64,000 nucleotides of DNA from Pomacea canaliculata. Lineage: Eukaryota; Mollusca; Gastropoda; Architaenioglossa; Ampullariidae. The stretch spans positions 11,808,007-11,872,006 of the forward strand of contig NC_037592.1 in assembly GCF_003073045.1 (NCBI RefSeq), given 5' to 3'. Under the pieces are notes generated by a model. That model was not told the DNA's origin. It saw only the letters and a program-made list of their open reading frames with translations, and did no database searches. Shown here in pieces: positions 48,735-60,345 of this stretch. The position numbers and the translations under genes are program-made. Numbering within the stretch: position 1 is the first letter of the stretch; each line of letters begins with the position of its first letter.

Positions 48735-51655
48735 GAAGATGCGACACCACAAACATGCTGTAGATGAGTGTAAGGGCTGTCACATGTGCTAGCTTTATTT
48801 ATTTATTCGATGCTTATCCAAACCAGATAAACTGTTGAATAAGAAGCGACAGACGGTTGTATTTTTTTTTAAAGGAAGAAATGCCATCTGGATCTGATTT
48901 AAAACAGTTCATCCATGTTTATCGGAGTTTTTCTTTTTTATGATTCTTTGAAAGCAAATCGTAGAGAGGTTTGTCTTGAGTTCTTTGGAGTCAACAGTAG
49001 GTGAAATTCAGTTTATATGAAAACCTGTTCGTACTTTAAATTTGTCCTAGAACACGAATCTGACCATTTGCTAAGGCGGTGCATCAGAGAGGACATACAC
49101 AAAGGACCATTATCACACATCGGCAAATATGTTCTATGTTTGGCCATGTTTTCGAAGACGGATACAGGAAAGAATTAGGATGTACATGTGGAAATAAACT
49201 CAGCCTGTTTGGCTGTACAAATAAGCCGATTGATTATATCTTCTCAACGTGCAGTGGGCAGTCATCAGAAAGCTCACATGAGGAATGAATTTTGCCTGTC
49301 TCTCTCAACCCTCCTGCAATCCATCCTAGCGGACCTTTTCGGTTGCAGAGTTAGCTGGGTAGTATTTCATGGTTATCCCCCGGTCTTCCCTCCAATTTAC
49401 TAGCAAACATTTTAAAGTACTTTCTCTCTTCCATCTGGCTTGTATTATCACAAACGGCAGTCATTACTATGAGGTTGACATGCAGGTCGGGGTCCAATCA
49501 AGGAAGAAGGCGTTGTTAGGCGAACTTTGCATAAATTTGCAGAAGAATGTTTCATGGATTTAATGAGCTTGCATGTTCCAGACTATAACATGGGCATTTT
49601 GTGTAGAGGGTTTGGCTATATTTTCCTCTCGCACATCATTTGGGTGCTGTTTAGCTTCTTCGAGTTATCTTTAGACTTTCAGGCGTTGTCAAAAGAGGAC
49701 AAAATAAATAAGAAAATAAATACAACAGCTGACAGAATCAGCGTTCGTGTTTTTTTCTGGCGCCTCTAATCAGCTTGCCTCTTACTTCAATGTAATATTC
49801 ATTCAAAAGTAGCATTGAACCGTCAAAAGAATTGGTTTGAAACAACTTGAGTTAACAGCTCCGGATTGCTTTTTTGAAATGATGTTTGGTGTGTCAGGAC
49901 AGCGGTGCCTCTGGTTGGTTCTTGTTGTTTAACCGTGTCTTGGGGCTTGCAAGAACCTTATTGCCCAGAGGATGTTCGAAATCGAGTGCAACACGAGAAA
50001 AAAAAACTATTTTTGAAAGGCGCTGGGTTGCGATGCGTGGCTTTGATTGCGTACTCGAGACCTCTTGAGATAACCCACAGAATGTACCGGCCTTATGCCT
50101 CACAAGGTTATCTTCCTCTCCATCAGCGGGGCGAGAAAACTTTCTGACAACTGTGCTTGGCAGCCATGTTGATGCTGCGGATATGACGTGTGGATGTTCC
50201 GTGGGTCATGTCCTGCAAGTGAGGCATGAGTGAAGATGCGGAGATTTTTTTTTCTATTCTCAGTTTCTCGGTGTTTTTTTTTTCTTCCTGCACCTCGTAG
50301 AAGATTGCGTGGATAATTTTGGTACTAGCTGCTGAAACTGGTTGATCAGGCGAGCTGCCTGAGGCAGAATGTATCGACAGTTTGGGAGTCGGGAGTGAGG
50401 GAGGGGATATACATCAGCAGCTGTCTTCGCCATTTTGACATTTGGCCGAGGTCTCCATTTCATTATGCAGTTGCGTAGACGCATTATAGGGTACAGGGCT
50501 GTCCGTTTCCTCCCGAAGTTGCTGGGGCGAGGGGTAGGGGTAGGCAGACGACTGAACCTTCCACCGACTGGCAGTGCGGAGAGCGAAGGTCGGAGGTCAA
50601 ATTTCCCGAGAATAGCTCGAAACTGGGAAAAGATGAAGAGGACATCCAGTCACACAAATGGCACATAAGGACCCTGGATGTGGAGGTTTTCCTACTACCA
50701 GATTACATACTGATCACTTTGTTCTGTGGAAGAGGAGTCTAAAGTTACCTGAGGCAGTGTGTTCTCGCATTCCATGCTTGAGGTTTGGGGTGTGCAGTCG
50801 GAAGAGGTGATATAAAAGCGGGAACGCTAAGGCTACAACCGGAAAGTAGATACCTGGAATGTTGACCCACGTCAGAGCTCACGGTTATCTGTTGTCAAAG
50901 TCGCGTGCTACCACCCCTACCTTTTTCTTTTTCGCCGTCTGACGAGGGCCGGAGATGTGAAGAGAGGCTTTAGAACCTGAATCCCTGTGCTCCAGGGTTT
51001 GGAAACACCCCTCAACCCAATCCCCCCCCCCGGGTATGTGGGCTGCACTGACAACAACTGTCGAGACGTAAATTGGCCGTCTGTTCTGTTCCAGTTGGTG
51101 ATCAGAAGCCCATGGACATCTGATTTTCCATTCAGGTATGAATATTTGCCTTTCACTTGCGAGCTTGGTGGGATACACAAGGAATACAACCGTGCAAACA
51201 TATTTCTAGACGTCTGTCCATAAAGTTGGTGTAGTTTAGTTTTGTTTGGAAATGAGTGGTTAAAGATGAAGGACGTTGGTGGGCTGGGGGGGGGGAGTGC
51301 CAGATATGTGTTAATTCGTGTTAAGGTAGGAATGAACTCGTATCTGGCCATCTTTGACGCGTAAATACAAATTGTTGATTAGTTTCTGCGAAACAACACG
51401 CAAACCGACTTTCCTGACCTCCCTACGCGAGACCTGATTTTGAAGGGCGTGGATGCAGATGAGTAGTGTTTAATCACGAAGATGGGCGCCACCAAGAGCA
51501 TAAGCCCAGAGTCAGGATCTTGAATATTCACCGTAAAAGAAGCCATGCCGGATAGGTCGAGGCCCGGGGTCAACAACGATCGCGCACCCTCCAGGTTCGA
51601 GATACCAAAATATCTGGCAGCAACTGACGAGGGTTATAAGGTGGGGAGAATGCCA
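48735..51655. other. No gene recognised
   Basis: Only short frames without domains. A C9 run at about 51026-51034 and a G9 run near 51287-51295 are notable homopolymers. Confidence 0.5.
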
Positions 51656-51659
51656 GACA

Positions 51660-52262
51660 TGACCATGACGTGGGCGTCCTCGTACCTAGAGAAGCGATTG
51701 GAGTAGTCGTCAGAAGTACATCCGTAGACAACAAGTTGATCTCTGCCAGGCCTCACAATGTCACTATTCTCCAAGGCTATGCTCCGACTTCCAAGCACGA
51801 AATGGAGGAGTTTTGCCAGAAGGTAGAGAAGGTTATTAAAGCAGTACCAAAAAAGGACACCCTCGTTGTACTCAGTGTGTGGAACATCAGGGTCGGTCCA
51901 GACACCTACCACCAAAGGGCAGAAACGGAGGGTAAATTTGGCCTTGGCGAAATCAAAGACAGGGGCCTCAGACTTCTTTAAGCTGGCGCATAGCCATTGA
52001 CTCACCTTAGCCAACATCTTACATCCCCCGCAGGACGGCAACTCGCCAGATCCATAACCAAATCGACTTCATCCTCCGGCCTAGATTCTTCAAATCCAGG
52101 ATTAACAAGGTCAAGACATTTCCATGACAATGACCATGACCTGGTCTTAACGAGCCTGAAGCTAAAAGTGAAGTGCCCCTCAAACATCCCTCTAGGTCTC
52201 TTTGATTTGGAGAAGCTGCAAGACAAACGTTGCAAAGGTCTTCAAGGCCAAAGTTGGAGGTA
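51660..52262 (+). mobile_element. LINE endonuclease-domain remnant (craniofacial development protein 2-like type)
   Basis: The first frame (51670-51981) shows APE-type endonuclease blocks in order: NVTILQGYAPT, EEFCQKVEKVI, KKDTLVVLSVWN and GKFGLGEIKDRGLRLL. A second frame (to 52263) continues with DNDHDLVLTSLKLKVK, holding the His of the final SDH motif. The usual Asp of the G-D-W-N motif is Val, and a stop plus frame changes fall between the two blocks. Intact relatives nick target DNA to prime reverse transcription; this fragment cannot. Confidence 0.82.
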
Positions 52263-55020
52263 AATTCGCCGGTTGACTGTGATGTAGACATCATATAATG
52301 ACATGTCACCGGCCCTAGATAAGGACGAGGTCACCAGACACAGTGACAGAGGTCGCCTGAGACAGATGATCACATAGATCACTAGATGCAGTTAGGGGCA
52401 GGGGTCACCACCCACAGTGTCAGAGCTTGATGGAAACCGAGCTTGTTCCACAGCAATACTTTCATCTTTCCACCATCCCCCGGTTCTCTGTCTTCCTACG
52501 GACACCGCACATGGCTGCTGTATGTGTAAACAGTGGAACGGGCCGTTTGTCATTAGCTCTGTTGATCGTCTTTCATTTTGTGTGTGTGAGTGGAGAGGTG
52601 GTAAGGGTACGGGCAGAAAGAGGAAGAGGGAGGGTTACTATCTTACTCTCTTAGCCTTGTCATCACTTGAAGAGGGTGTAAAGCGGGCAACAACAATTTA
52701 TCTTCAGTTAAATGCTTTCAGTTGGGTCGTTGAGTCTCGCTAAGCTGTTCTTCAAACACTGGAGCAGTGAGACCAGAAGGTGTGCTCCCCTCCAAGAACA
52801 TCTGGCAGGTCTTACTAGCAGCGATTGGTCGCGACTATTTCGCGCGCATTGTCAGCCTCCATAAAGAAAAGTAATAAAAAATGTCAGTGACTATTATGTC
52901 TAAACCTTATACCAATAAGCACCAGACACCCTATGGCTTCCCTGAGGCCAAAAGAGATGCTCCCAAATGACGTGGGGTGACCAAGCGGAGCCATATTGTG
53001 TGGAGGCTTTCTTTGTTGTTCAGCTAGTCGAGGACCTCCTGAGGCCATGGTTCATCGTGGCCAGGGGTGTGAGTGGCTGCTTACTGGAGGGTCAGGAAGT
53101 AGGGGCTACACTGACAGACCTACTGCAGTAAGTGCGAGCTACACTTGAATGACAGGTTTCCTGAATAGATGTTACCCTTGCACGATAAAGCAAATGGAAG
53201 TAGGGGCTCCACTTGCACGGGGAAATGTTGGAAGTAGGAGCTACCCTTGAATGGCTCCAACTGCGCGGAAAATTGCACCGGAGGCTGGTTTCTCGACATT
53301 TATCGAATTGCACCTGCCACCAGAGAAAGCTTCCCGCATTTACTTCCGGTTGGAAAAGCCAGGATCTTCACGACGGCGCTCGCATTTACCACACTATCCT
53401 ACAGAGCAGTCGGTGTTATTAAAGAACTGGCCCAAAATTGTCGTTAAGTGTGGGTAAGTCCACGGTTAGTGATAAAAGTGACAGCCGGCAGTTAGAGCAC
53501 AAAGCAATCTTAACGCAGTGACACGAAGGTAAAGATAGAAACAGCCACCTATTACTTTCCGACAGGATAAAGTTAGTTCCAAGACAAACATTCACACAGA
53601 CTGAAGCCAAGTCAGCTACAATCGGACCCTGGTAGACACGGCAGCAATTTCCCCGCGATATATTAGAAGACCATTGTGAACGGTGTGACTAAAGAATCTA
53701 TGTACAAAGAACCGGCTGCGGCTTTTGAGAAAGAAACTCTGTTGGTAAACCCTTATGGCCTTTCTTTACCGGGCAGAGGGTCGAAGAGTCAAACCTCCAA
53801 ATTGCTTCAAAGTCTCATTGTATTGACAATATTCTGGCAAACACGTTTGGACTTACATGCTGTATTGGTGCTATTGTGGTAAGCACGCTTGCACTTGCAT
53901 GTTGTCTAAAGTTCCAATGTTCCATCGAAAACCGTCGGTATGCTATGGCCTTCGTCCACAACTTTGACAAACTTTGTCACAAGTTCTATGATATTTGAGC
54001 TAGTTAAAAAAGAGCATTTAGCCTCTTGTTTTAATATAAGAACGAAGATAAAGCTGTTAGAAGGGTGTACATCTGAAAAAAGAACCCTCCCACCACGAAT
54101 CTCACTCCTAAAAAAGTTAAATAAATAAAAGCAAATGAAAACACATTGTAATGGCGAGAAGCAGTGAGTGGTGGCCAGTTGAAATCGAATTCCAGCTGGA
54201 GGTCTTCCATTGCCTTCGTGAAGATAAATCTGTACAGAGAATTACTACTAAGCTTGCCTTCACCGAGAACGATGACAGGATGTTTAGCGTAGACGAATCC
54301 ACCAGAGATGTTATCAACGCCAGCTAACTACAAGTCAGGATCTTCACGGAGCCGAGCATATACATCGGGATGGCGGTCGCCTGCTGAAGACACGAGCTGA
54401 GCACGAAGAGACTGAAAGACTTTTCTTAACCGACACAGAGAAATGGATGAATGTTTGAGCAAGTTTGGCAAGCATGTAAACACTGGACTGGATTGGGTTT
54501 TGGGGTTTTACTCTCTTATCGACCGAGGCGAGGTAGTAACCAGGTGCTACTTCCAGCACAAAAACAACGTGTGCCAGAGGCGAGATGCGAACACACAGCC
54601 CACGTTTTTTTGGGCGCAGCTGGTCGCAGGCTGTTGAGTCGTGGCTCGCGCTCCTCGTGCGCCGAAAGTTTATACATCGCCTGGCAATGAAGATACCCAC
54701 CCACCGCCTGAAGGAGAAAAAAAAATACTCCCAACCCCTTTTGTGTGTTTGTGTGTGTGCGCGCGTATGTGCGTATGCTTAAAGACCGCAGAGATAAACG
54801 ACTTTGAATGGTGGTGCCGACTACCTGGGGATCTATTATCAAATCCAGTGCTTCTTTTCATCTCCCTACTTATCGTCTTTGTCATCAGCGTGAGTGAGGA
54901 GTGTTCAGTTTCAGGCCAGACAGTGCGCTGCTGTGAATCTCTTTTCCAGCCTGGAGCTTGATGTGGAGGTTGACTGCCTCCGTCTGGGATTTGTCCTTCA
55001 GAAATTCTCTAGCAGGATTA
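52263..55020. other. No gene recognised
   Basis: Only short frames. Between about 53090 and 53260 the words GGAAGTAGGGGCTACACT / GGAAGTAGGGGCTCCACTTG / GGAAGTAGGAGCTACCCTTGAATG recur, an old irregular tandem repeat. Confidence 0.5.
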
Positions 55021-55034
55021 TCAGATTATCAGGA

Positions 55035-55212
55035 TTATCTTGTACATGTATTCTGTAGTGGGATTTTCATAAGAATTTATCCTCGTGCATGTGTTTTTAG
55101 TGGAATTTTTAGAAGAGTGAATGTTGTGGTATTAGTATTCTCTAGTGAGATTTTCAGAAGAATGAATATTGATATACGTGTTTTCTCTAATGAGATTTTT
55201 TTGGAAGAATAA
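55035..55212 (+). repeat. Degenerate tandem repeat, unit about 45 bp, roughly four copies
   Basis: The recurring core is GT(A/G)TTCTCTAGTGAGATTTTCAGAAGAATGAAT with substitutions and small indels. When translated it shows as recurring VFS-x-EIFRR-type words, which marks the overlapping 84-codon frame as repeat-derived. Confidence 0.7.
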
Positions 55213-55671
55213 AGTTTGCTGTACATGTGCATAAACTTACGGTCGTTGGTCACTGTTCGTTCTCTGTCTGTTTTCCATTCTGTGCGTGCTTATCTTCAGT
55301 CACTATAATCCCTGGATTATATAATGACCTATAATGACCCTAAAGTTTTTCCCTGTCTCTCCCACCCACTATTGACCCTAGTATTGAGACATAACGTGTA
55401 ATAAGACAGTAGTTTTTAGCGATCTGCATTTTTTTTCGAAAGGCAAATTATTGTGTTACTGAGCATTTATTTTCTTCCGATCAAAGTTCTGTTTGGGAAA
55501 GCTTTCTATAACATACTTTTAAAAAAATTGTATTGCTTACTCACTGTCTTCCGTCATCTTCGTCTTGGCCAGCCAGGTGCAAGTGGAGCAGACACCAACT
55601 CTGACCTTTAACTTCCTCGCCCTCCTACTTCATCCCCCGAGCTCCACGCTTCCTCCCCACCGGACGTCGCC

Positions 55672-55959
55672 ATGGCAGAGGAACCGGACTTCTTCAAACC
55701 CCACCCGCACCCGACCAAAGCCCGGGTGAAGAACTCCATGTTCGACCTCGTGCCGGACGCCTTCGATGAGAAGACCATCAAGCTGACCGGCGACCAACGG
55801 CGGGTCAAGCGACCGGCCGAGGAACCAACGCCAGTCGAGACGCCGGTGGAGACACCGGTGGAGCCTGAGCCTGAGCCTGAGAAGACCCCCGTGCAGGAGT
55901 CTGTGGAGGTCGAGCAGGGTCAGCACACAGAGGCCCACCCCTGGGACCACCCGGACGCA
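55672..55959 (+). CDS. Candidate first coding exon (96 codons), gene continues to the right; family not recognised
   Basis: The ATG lies in an excellent context (GTCGCCATGG) after a pyrimidine-rich leader. The frame is GC-rich with strong codon bias, unlike the surrounding AT-rich DNA, and ends GACGCA before GTAAGC at 55960, phase 0. The protein starts MAEEPDFFKPHPHPTKARVK, then a mixed-charge stretch (SMFDLVPDAF, DQRRVKRP), then a Pro/Glu-rich tail with repeated TPVE and EPEPEP, ending HPWDHPDA. This looks like a disordered, acidic N-terminus. The downstream exons are not identified, so no function is given. The exon at 57127-57237 could be an alternative first exon of the same gene. Confidence 0.7.
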
Positions 55960-57126
55960 GTAAGCGACTTGAATATTTCTTTCTTTTTATTTTTATTCCA
56001 GCCTTTTATTTATTATGTGGATGCAGAGAAATGGACTTGTATAATATGTGTATGTGTGAGCGTGCGCGCGCATACATATATATGTGTGTGCACAGATTAA
56101 TGGAATTAAATTATATTTAGAAAACTGCTGGAAAAACATTCGAACCTGGTCCTTTGTGTATGTTTACTTTGTCAATACTTCCATTAACCTGTTGTTAAGA
56201 ACATGGTCTGCTCTACATCACACTTATGCTGAAGACACTCAAATAATCAACGCTTAAAGTATTTTTAATTATTGTTTATTCTTTGTGTGGGTGTTCGTGT
56301 GTCTCTATTTATTTATTTTAAGTATCGATTAGAGTTAAAAATTCAATGTATCGTATGGTTTTCTGCTTTTTTGTTTGTTTGTTTTTTGTTTTTTGTTGTT
56401 GGTTTTATGTGTGTTGATTTGTCTCTTGACATTAAACTCTTATTCTTAATTAGTCTCAACATTCTGAGAGTTGTGAAACCTCGAAGTTTCTCGTGAATCT
56501 TTGCATGTGTCTTTGTGTGTTTCTATAGTTTCTAGAGTAAAGTTTTGTTAACAAATAAACGAGCCCGCAAAATGTCCACGTGCGATTGAAACTCTTTAAT
56601 GACAGAGCAGGTGCTTATTTTTTTAAGGCCTGCTTTACCCTTCTCGACCGTCAGGGTAAAATACAAAGATTAGGCACCCGTGTACCTACGTACTCCATAA
56701 ATTGTGTGTGGATGTTGCCGTCCTATAGTGTTAGACCAGATTGCTGTTTTGGAGGGAAAAAACCCAGAGACCATTTTGTTGTTGTTTATCATTCCTAGTC
56801 ATTAAAACTAAACACACCTAGCTCCAACCGTTACACATTCCGCAGGTGAAAGACCTAAACTCTGGCCCTTGTTGTGTCATCGTGCCAAACAGGTTTTAGT
56901 GAAACGCGGCGCGAGATGTTACAGTGACCCAGACAATCCACCCCCGACCCCCAGCCTCCCACATCCTCCTTGTTACTTCCCCTGCACGTGCCGCGTGCGC
57001 AGAGCTTTTTGGTCGGTTGCTGCTGCTGCTGCTGTTGCTGCTGATTCATGCTGCATGCTGACGCCGTGGTGACGCTGGTCGTGCTGTGTGTATGCTGCAG
57101 CCCCCCACTCTTTTTACTTCAAAGCC
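55960..57126 (+). other. Presumed intron between two alternative first exons, with a second upstream promoter region
   Basis: AT-rich until about 56830, then increasingly GC/CpG-rich toward 57126 (GGCGCGAGATG, CACGTGCCGCGTGCGCAGAG, then a CTG run). That change fits a separate promoter for the exon that follows. Confidence 0.45.
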
Positions 57127-57237
57127 ATGGCGTGCGTGTGGCTGGTGCCAAACGCCCTCAAAGATAAGCTTTTGTCTAAGTGTGTCGCGCATTACGGTAA
57201 AAAAGTAGCTTTGCGACCCAAGCCCAAAACTGGAAAG
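57127..57237 (+). CDS. Candidate alternative first coding exon (37 codons), family not recognised
   Basis: The ATG has a near-perfect context (AAAGCCATGG). The frame runs exactly 37 codons to GGAAAG before GTAAGA at 57238, phase 0. The short product begins MACVWLVPNALKDKL and ends in a Lys/Arg/Pro-rich stretch (KKVALRPKPKTGK). It lies just downstream of a CpG-rich patch that can act as a promoter. Both this exon and the one ending at 55959 finish in phase 0, so either could splice to the same second exon beyond the window. Confidence 0.55.
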
Positions 57238-57517
57238 GTAAGACACTTGCCTGGAAAATGGCGTTATGCTATCGATCTCCACCCCACTCCACTCCACCCC
57301 GCCTGACCGCTGGGTCTGGCACCGGTAGACAAGCTCTTAGACATTACCATTGCTTACTTGTGATTGTTTTATGCTGTTACGGGATAAGCATATGCGAGAG
57401 TGAATGTCAGTGTGAGAAAGGGTGGCCATTTATCAGATTAATACTGATTTATTTTCTATCTCAATTTTTTTTTGTTTGGGGCTGAGAACGATGACCTGTA
57501 TGGGTCGTAAATTCATG
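57238..57517 (+). other. Presumed start of a long first intron
   Basis: Follows the GTAAGA donor at 57238 and shows nothing else recognised. Confidence 0.4.
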
Positions 57518-57868
57518 TTAATCACTGACTTCTTCCACACAACCGGTGTCGGTGGTTTGACCTCTGGTCTGCCCATTGTTCCTAATTTCCCACCCGTTTA
57601 GAGAAGGGTTAGATTCCACATCAGTGCCTGAGAGGAGATGTGTTAATACCCAGAAGAAGACCGGCAGCATTATGCAGCTGGTGGCAGTAAAACTAGGGTG
57701 GCCGTGCGTTGTCCGCCCCACTTCAGCCACGGGGTTAATGTTCATGTTAATGAGATGAGACCGGGCAGGCAGGCGAGCAGACAGAACTGATCCACGATCT
57801 TCATCGTGCGAGAAATAGGCCGGTGAATTCTCTTGACCTCCGACCTCTGCAGCACCTGTTGACGTCAC
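57518..57868 (-). mobile_element. LINE 5' fragment with a degenerate 2A-like motif
   Basis: A minus-strand frame of 116 codons contains a hydrophobic stretch (CIMLPVFFWVLTHLL) followed by SGTDVESNPSLNGW, encoded at about 57590-57640. Many invertebrate CR1/L2-type LINEs begin their ORF with a hydrophobic run and a 2A-like peptide of the form GDVExNPGP, which causes ribosome skipping. Here an extra Thr splits G and D, and the final Gly-Pro is Ser-Leu, so skipping is not expected. The rest of a LINE is not recognised alongside, so this is a short relic. Confidence 0.5.
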
Positions 57869-60270
57869 GTAAAGTGCAGCCTGGACAAATAGTCCGCACT
57901 TTACTATGGTAGGTCAGGATGGGGTGGGAGAAAAAAACAAAGCTTTGGAAAGAGTTTTTGTGCACGAGTGCGTGAATGAACGAGAGAAAGAATGAAAGAG
58001 AACTCAATCTTTCATTTGCATTCATTATCACAGGCTGAATTTTCTCAACACACACACATATAAATATAAAATCTGTGAATTGATAATATCAGAAGGTATT
58101 GTATTGCATTGTATACACATGTTGAGAGTACCCGGTACTAATTTACACACTGTGTGTGTGTGTGCCTGCAAGTCTTTGCCGTTGAAAGAGGATCGAGCTC
58201 ACCCACTGTCTGGAGCACAGGGTTTCCCCGAGACGCACCAGCTGCCAAATGTTCACCTATAAATGCGATAAAAGCTGCATCAAAGCTGTTTACAAGGAAG
58301 ACAGTAGGAAAACGGGTGTTGGTGTTACTCTCCTGTTGGTTGGTGGGGTGGGTGAGCTAGTAGCTGATACGTTTGACATACACGCAGGAGGCCAAGGTCG
58401 GCCTACCACGCGCCAAAAAAAAAAAAACCAACAAAAAAGAACAAACCTTCTTACTTTCTTCTACCTTTTCTTATTCTTGGAACTAGTCGAGAAAATTTTC
58501 GAAGGGTTTCGGAATACCCTCCCTAACCAGTTCGTCCGCTTATACATCTGGATTTATCAACGTCAATGACGTCATATTCGCGGCGGGCTTTTGATCGTTG
58601 ATGAGTGCAAGCGTACCAACGGACGTTCCTGTTACGTTGACCCAGCGCGTGAATGTCCGTCACCTTCTAATGAATTACCGGTCCTAGCTTCTTTCTGTGG
58701 CATCACCGGCCCTAGTTTACTTCTGTGGAAAGAATGGACCAGGTTTACTTTGTGGAAATACTTATCACACTGTACTTCGGTGACCCCAGATTACTATACA
58801 TGTATTCTGATTCTGAACATGGACTGGGAGCTCGGATGTTGAGCCTATCGTGGCTCGCGTTGTCTTTAGAAAAAGTGGGATGTGAGCCAACTGTGGTCGA
58901 GTCTGAGTTTCATGAATTTTGAGCTGTTTGCTGCAAGTGTTCAGCACCAGTAGAGAAACACACTTTTCCTTGCAATGTTTGACCGGAGTTTGCACAATGT
59001 TATCATTTCTGAAGTGTGAACCGACTGTAGACATCCACGTACATCAAATCTTTTTAAGTCTTTGCACTCTTCGAAATCAGCTCCATAGTTGTTTTTTTTT
59101 TTTTTTTTTTTTTTTTTTTTGTAAATATTTTGCTTCAAGTGTTGCGCTGTTTGGTTCGGTGTAACGGAATTTATTTATCTATACTTTTCTCCTTCTCTCT
59201 CTCTCTCTCGTTATCATCTTTCTGCCCGTATCTTCATCTTTTTACCTTTCTTTTTCTTCTTGCATGTAACAGACCCATAAGAGCGGTTATCGTGCGTTAT
59301 TATAGAAGCGGACAGAGGGAGAAGTGTAATTGTAAAAGTTACAGAAACACAAATAGTCATCATGTGGCTCTGGCCTGCCTGTGGTTTCCTGCCAAGAGTA
59401 CAGAGGAAGTCCCTGGCGTCCTTATAAGGGTTACACACGACAGTTGTCTACTAGCTGACTGACCTCTTTCGACACAACATCCAGAGCACAACTGCACGAG
59501 ATGCATATTTAGCTGCGTTTGTCTTGTGTTGGGGCCTTGCATCTTGCTACCTTTGTTGTGGTGTTGTGATTCAATGCACAGAAGGTGGGTAAGGGGAAGA
59601 CTTTTTTAAAGGGCAAAGGGTACAATATTTGTCTAATGATTGGGTAAAGCTTAGTGCAAGATACTACTCTTTGTTTCCCCAAAATGTGGGCGAATACACT
59701 CTTTCTGTTTTCAAGATACACGCCTACAAACATCCCCTTGCACAGAAATAGGTCAAATCGCGATGCTGTGATAATTGTGCCTAATTAACATATTTCCTCG
59801 GATCTTCCATCGGTTGAGGTAAACATGTTCATGCCCTCTACGGAGCTCTTCGTGTTCAACCATTACCGACTCATTAGAAAGAAGATGCTATACACCTTTA
59901 GACTATAAGCCAGGTACAAAGCTTACATTTTTTCCTCAACGTTTTAGACGTTGCATGAGATGTATATATCGTTGAAGAAGTTGAGCATTGTGTGTCTTGC
60001 ATATTTCTTTGTAGACGCTGTTGTTCCTTAGCATCTTCCAGAGAGAGAGAGCCCCTGGCTTGTAGAGTTCAGAACCAAATGTTTTACCGCCAACGGTGGC
60101 ATGAGCGGCGCCCTGGGGGTTGACAGAGTGCGACACTCGCTCCTTCGTCTGCAAGATTTGGCAGGTGTAGGCGCCCATCCCTTGTCTTCAGGCGTGTTTA
60201 GGAGGCTATCAGAGGTGGCCGCGCGATAGCGCTGAGGAAACTTGCCGATGCGATCGCCCTAAGTGCGTGT
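57869..60270. other. No gene recognised; simple repeats and weak frames
   Basis: Includes a T27-type run (about 59092-59120), a (CT)n run near 59195-59210 and a CRE octamer TGACGTCA at about 58567. An 80-codon minus-strand frame (59936-60178) is discussed as a finding. Confidence 0.5.
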
Positions 60271-60345
60271 TAAATCGTGGAGGGGGAGGGAAGAGGGAGG
60301 GAAGTGCGCGGGGGAGGCGCGTGCCGTCTAGTGAAAGCAAGGTGA
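60271..60345 (+). promoter_or_regulatory. Putative GC-rich promoter/first-exon patch
   Basis: A purine- and CpG-rich stretch (GTGCGCGGGGGAGGCGCG) leads to GAAAGCAAG followed by GTGAGG at 60342, a good 5' splice site. It could be another noncoding first exon of the plus-strand gene. Nothing confirms it. Confidence 0.25.
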
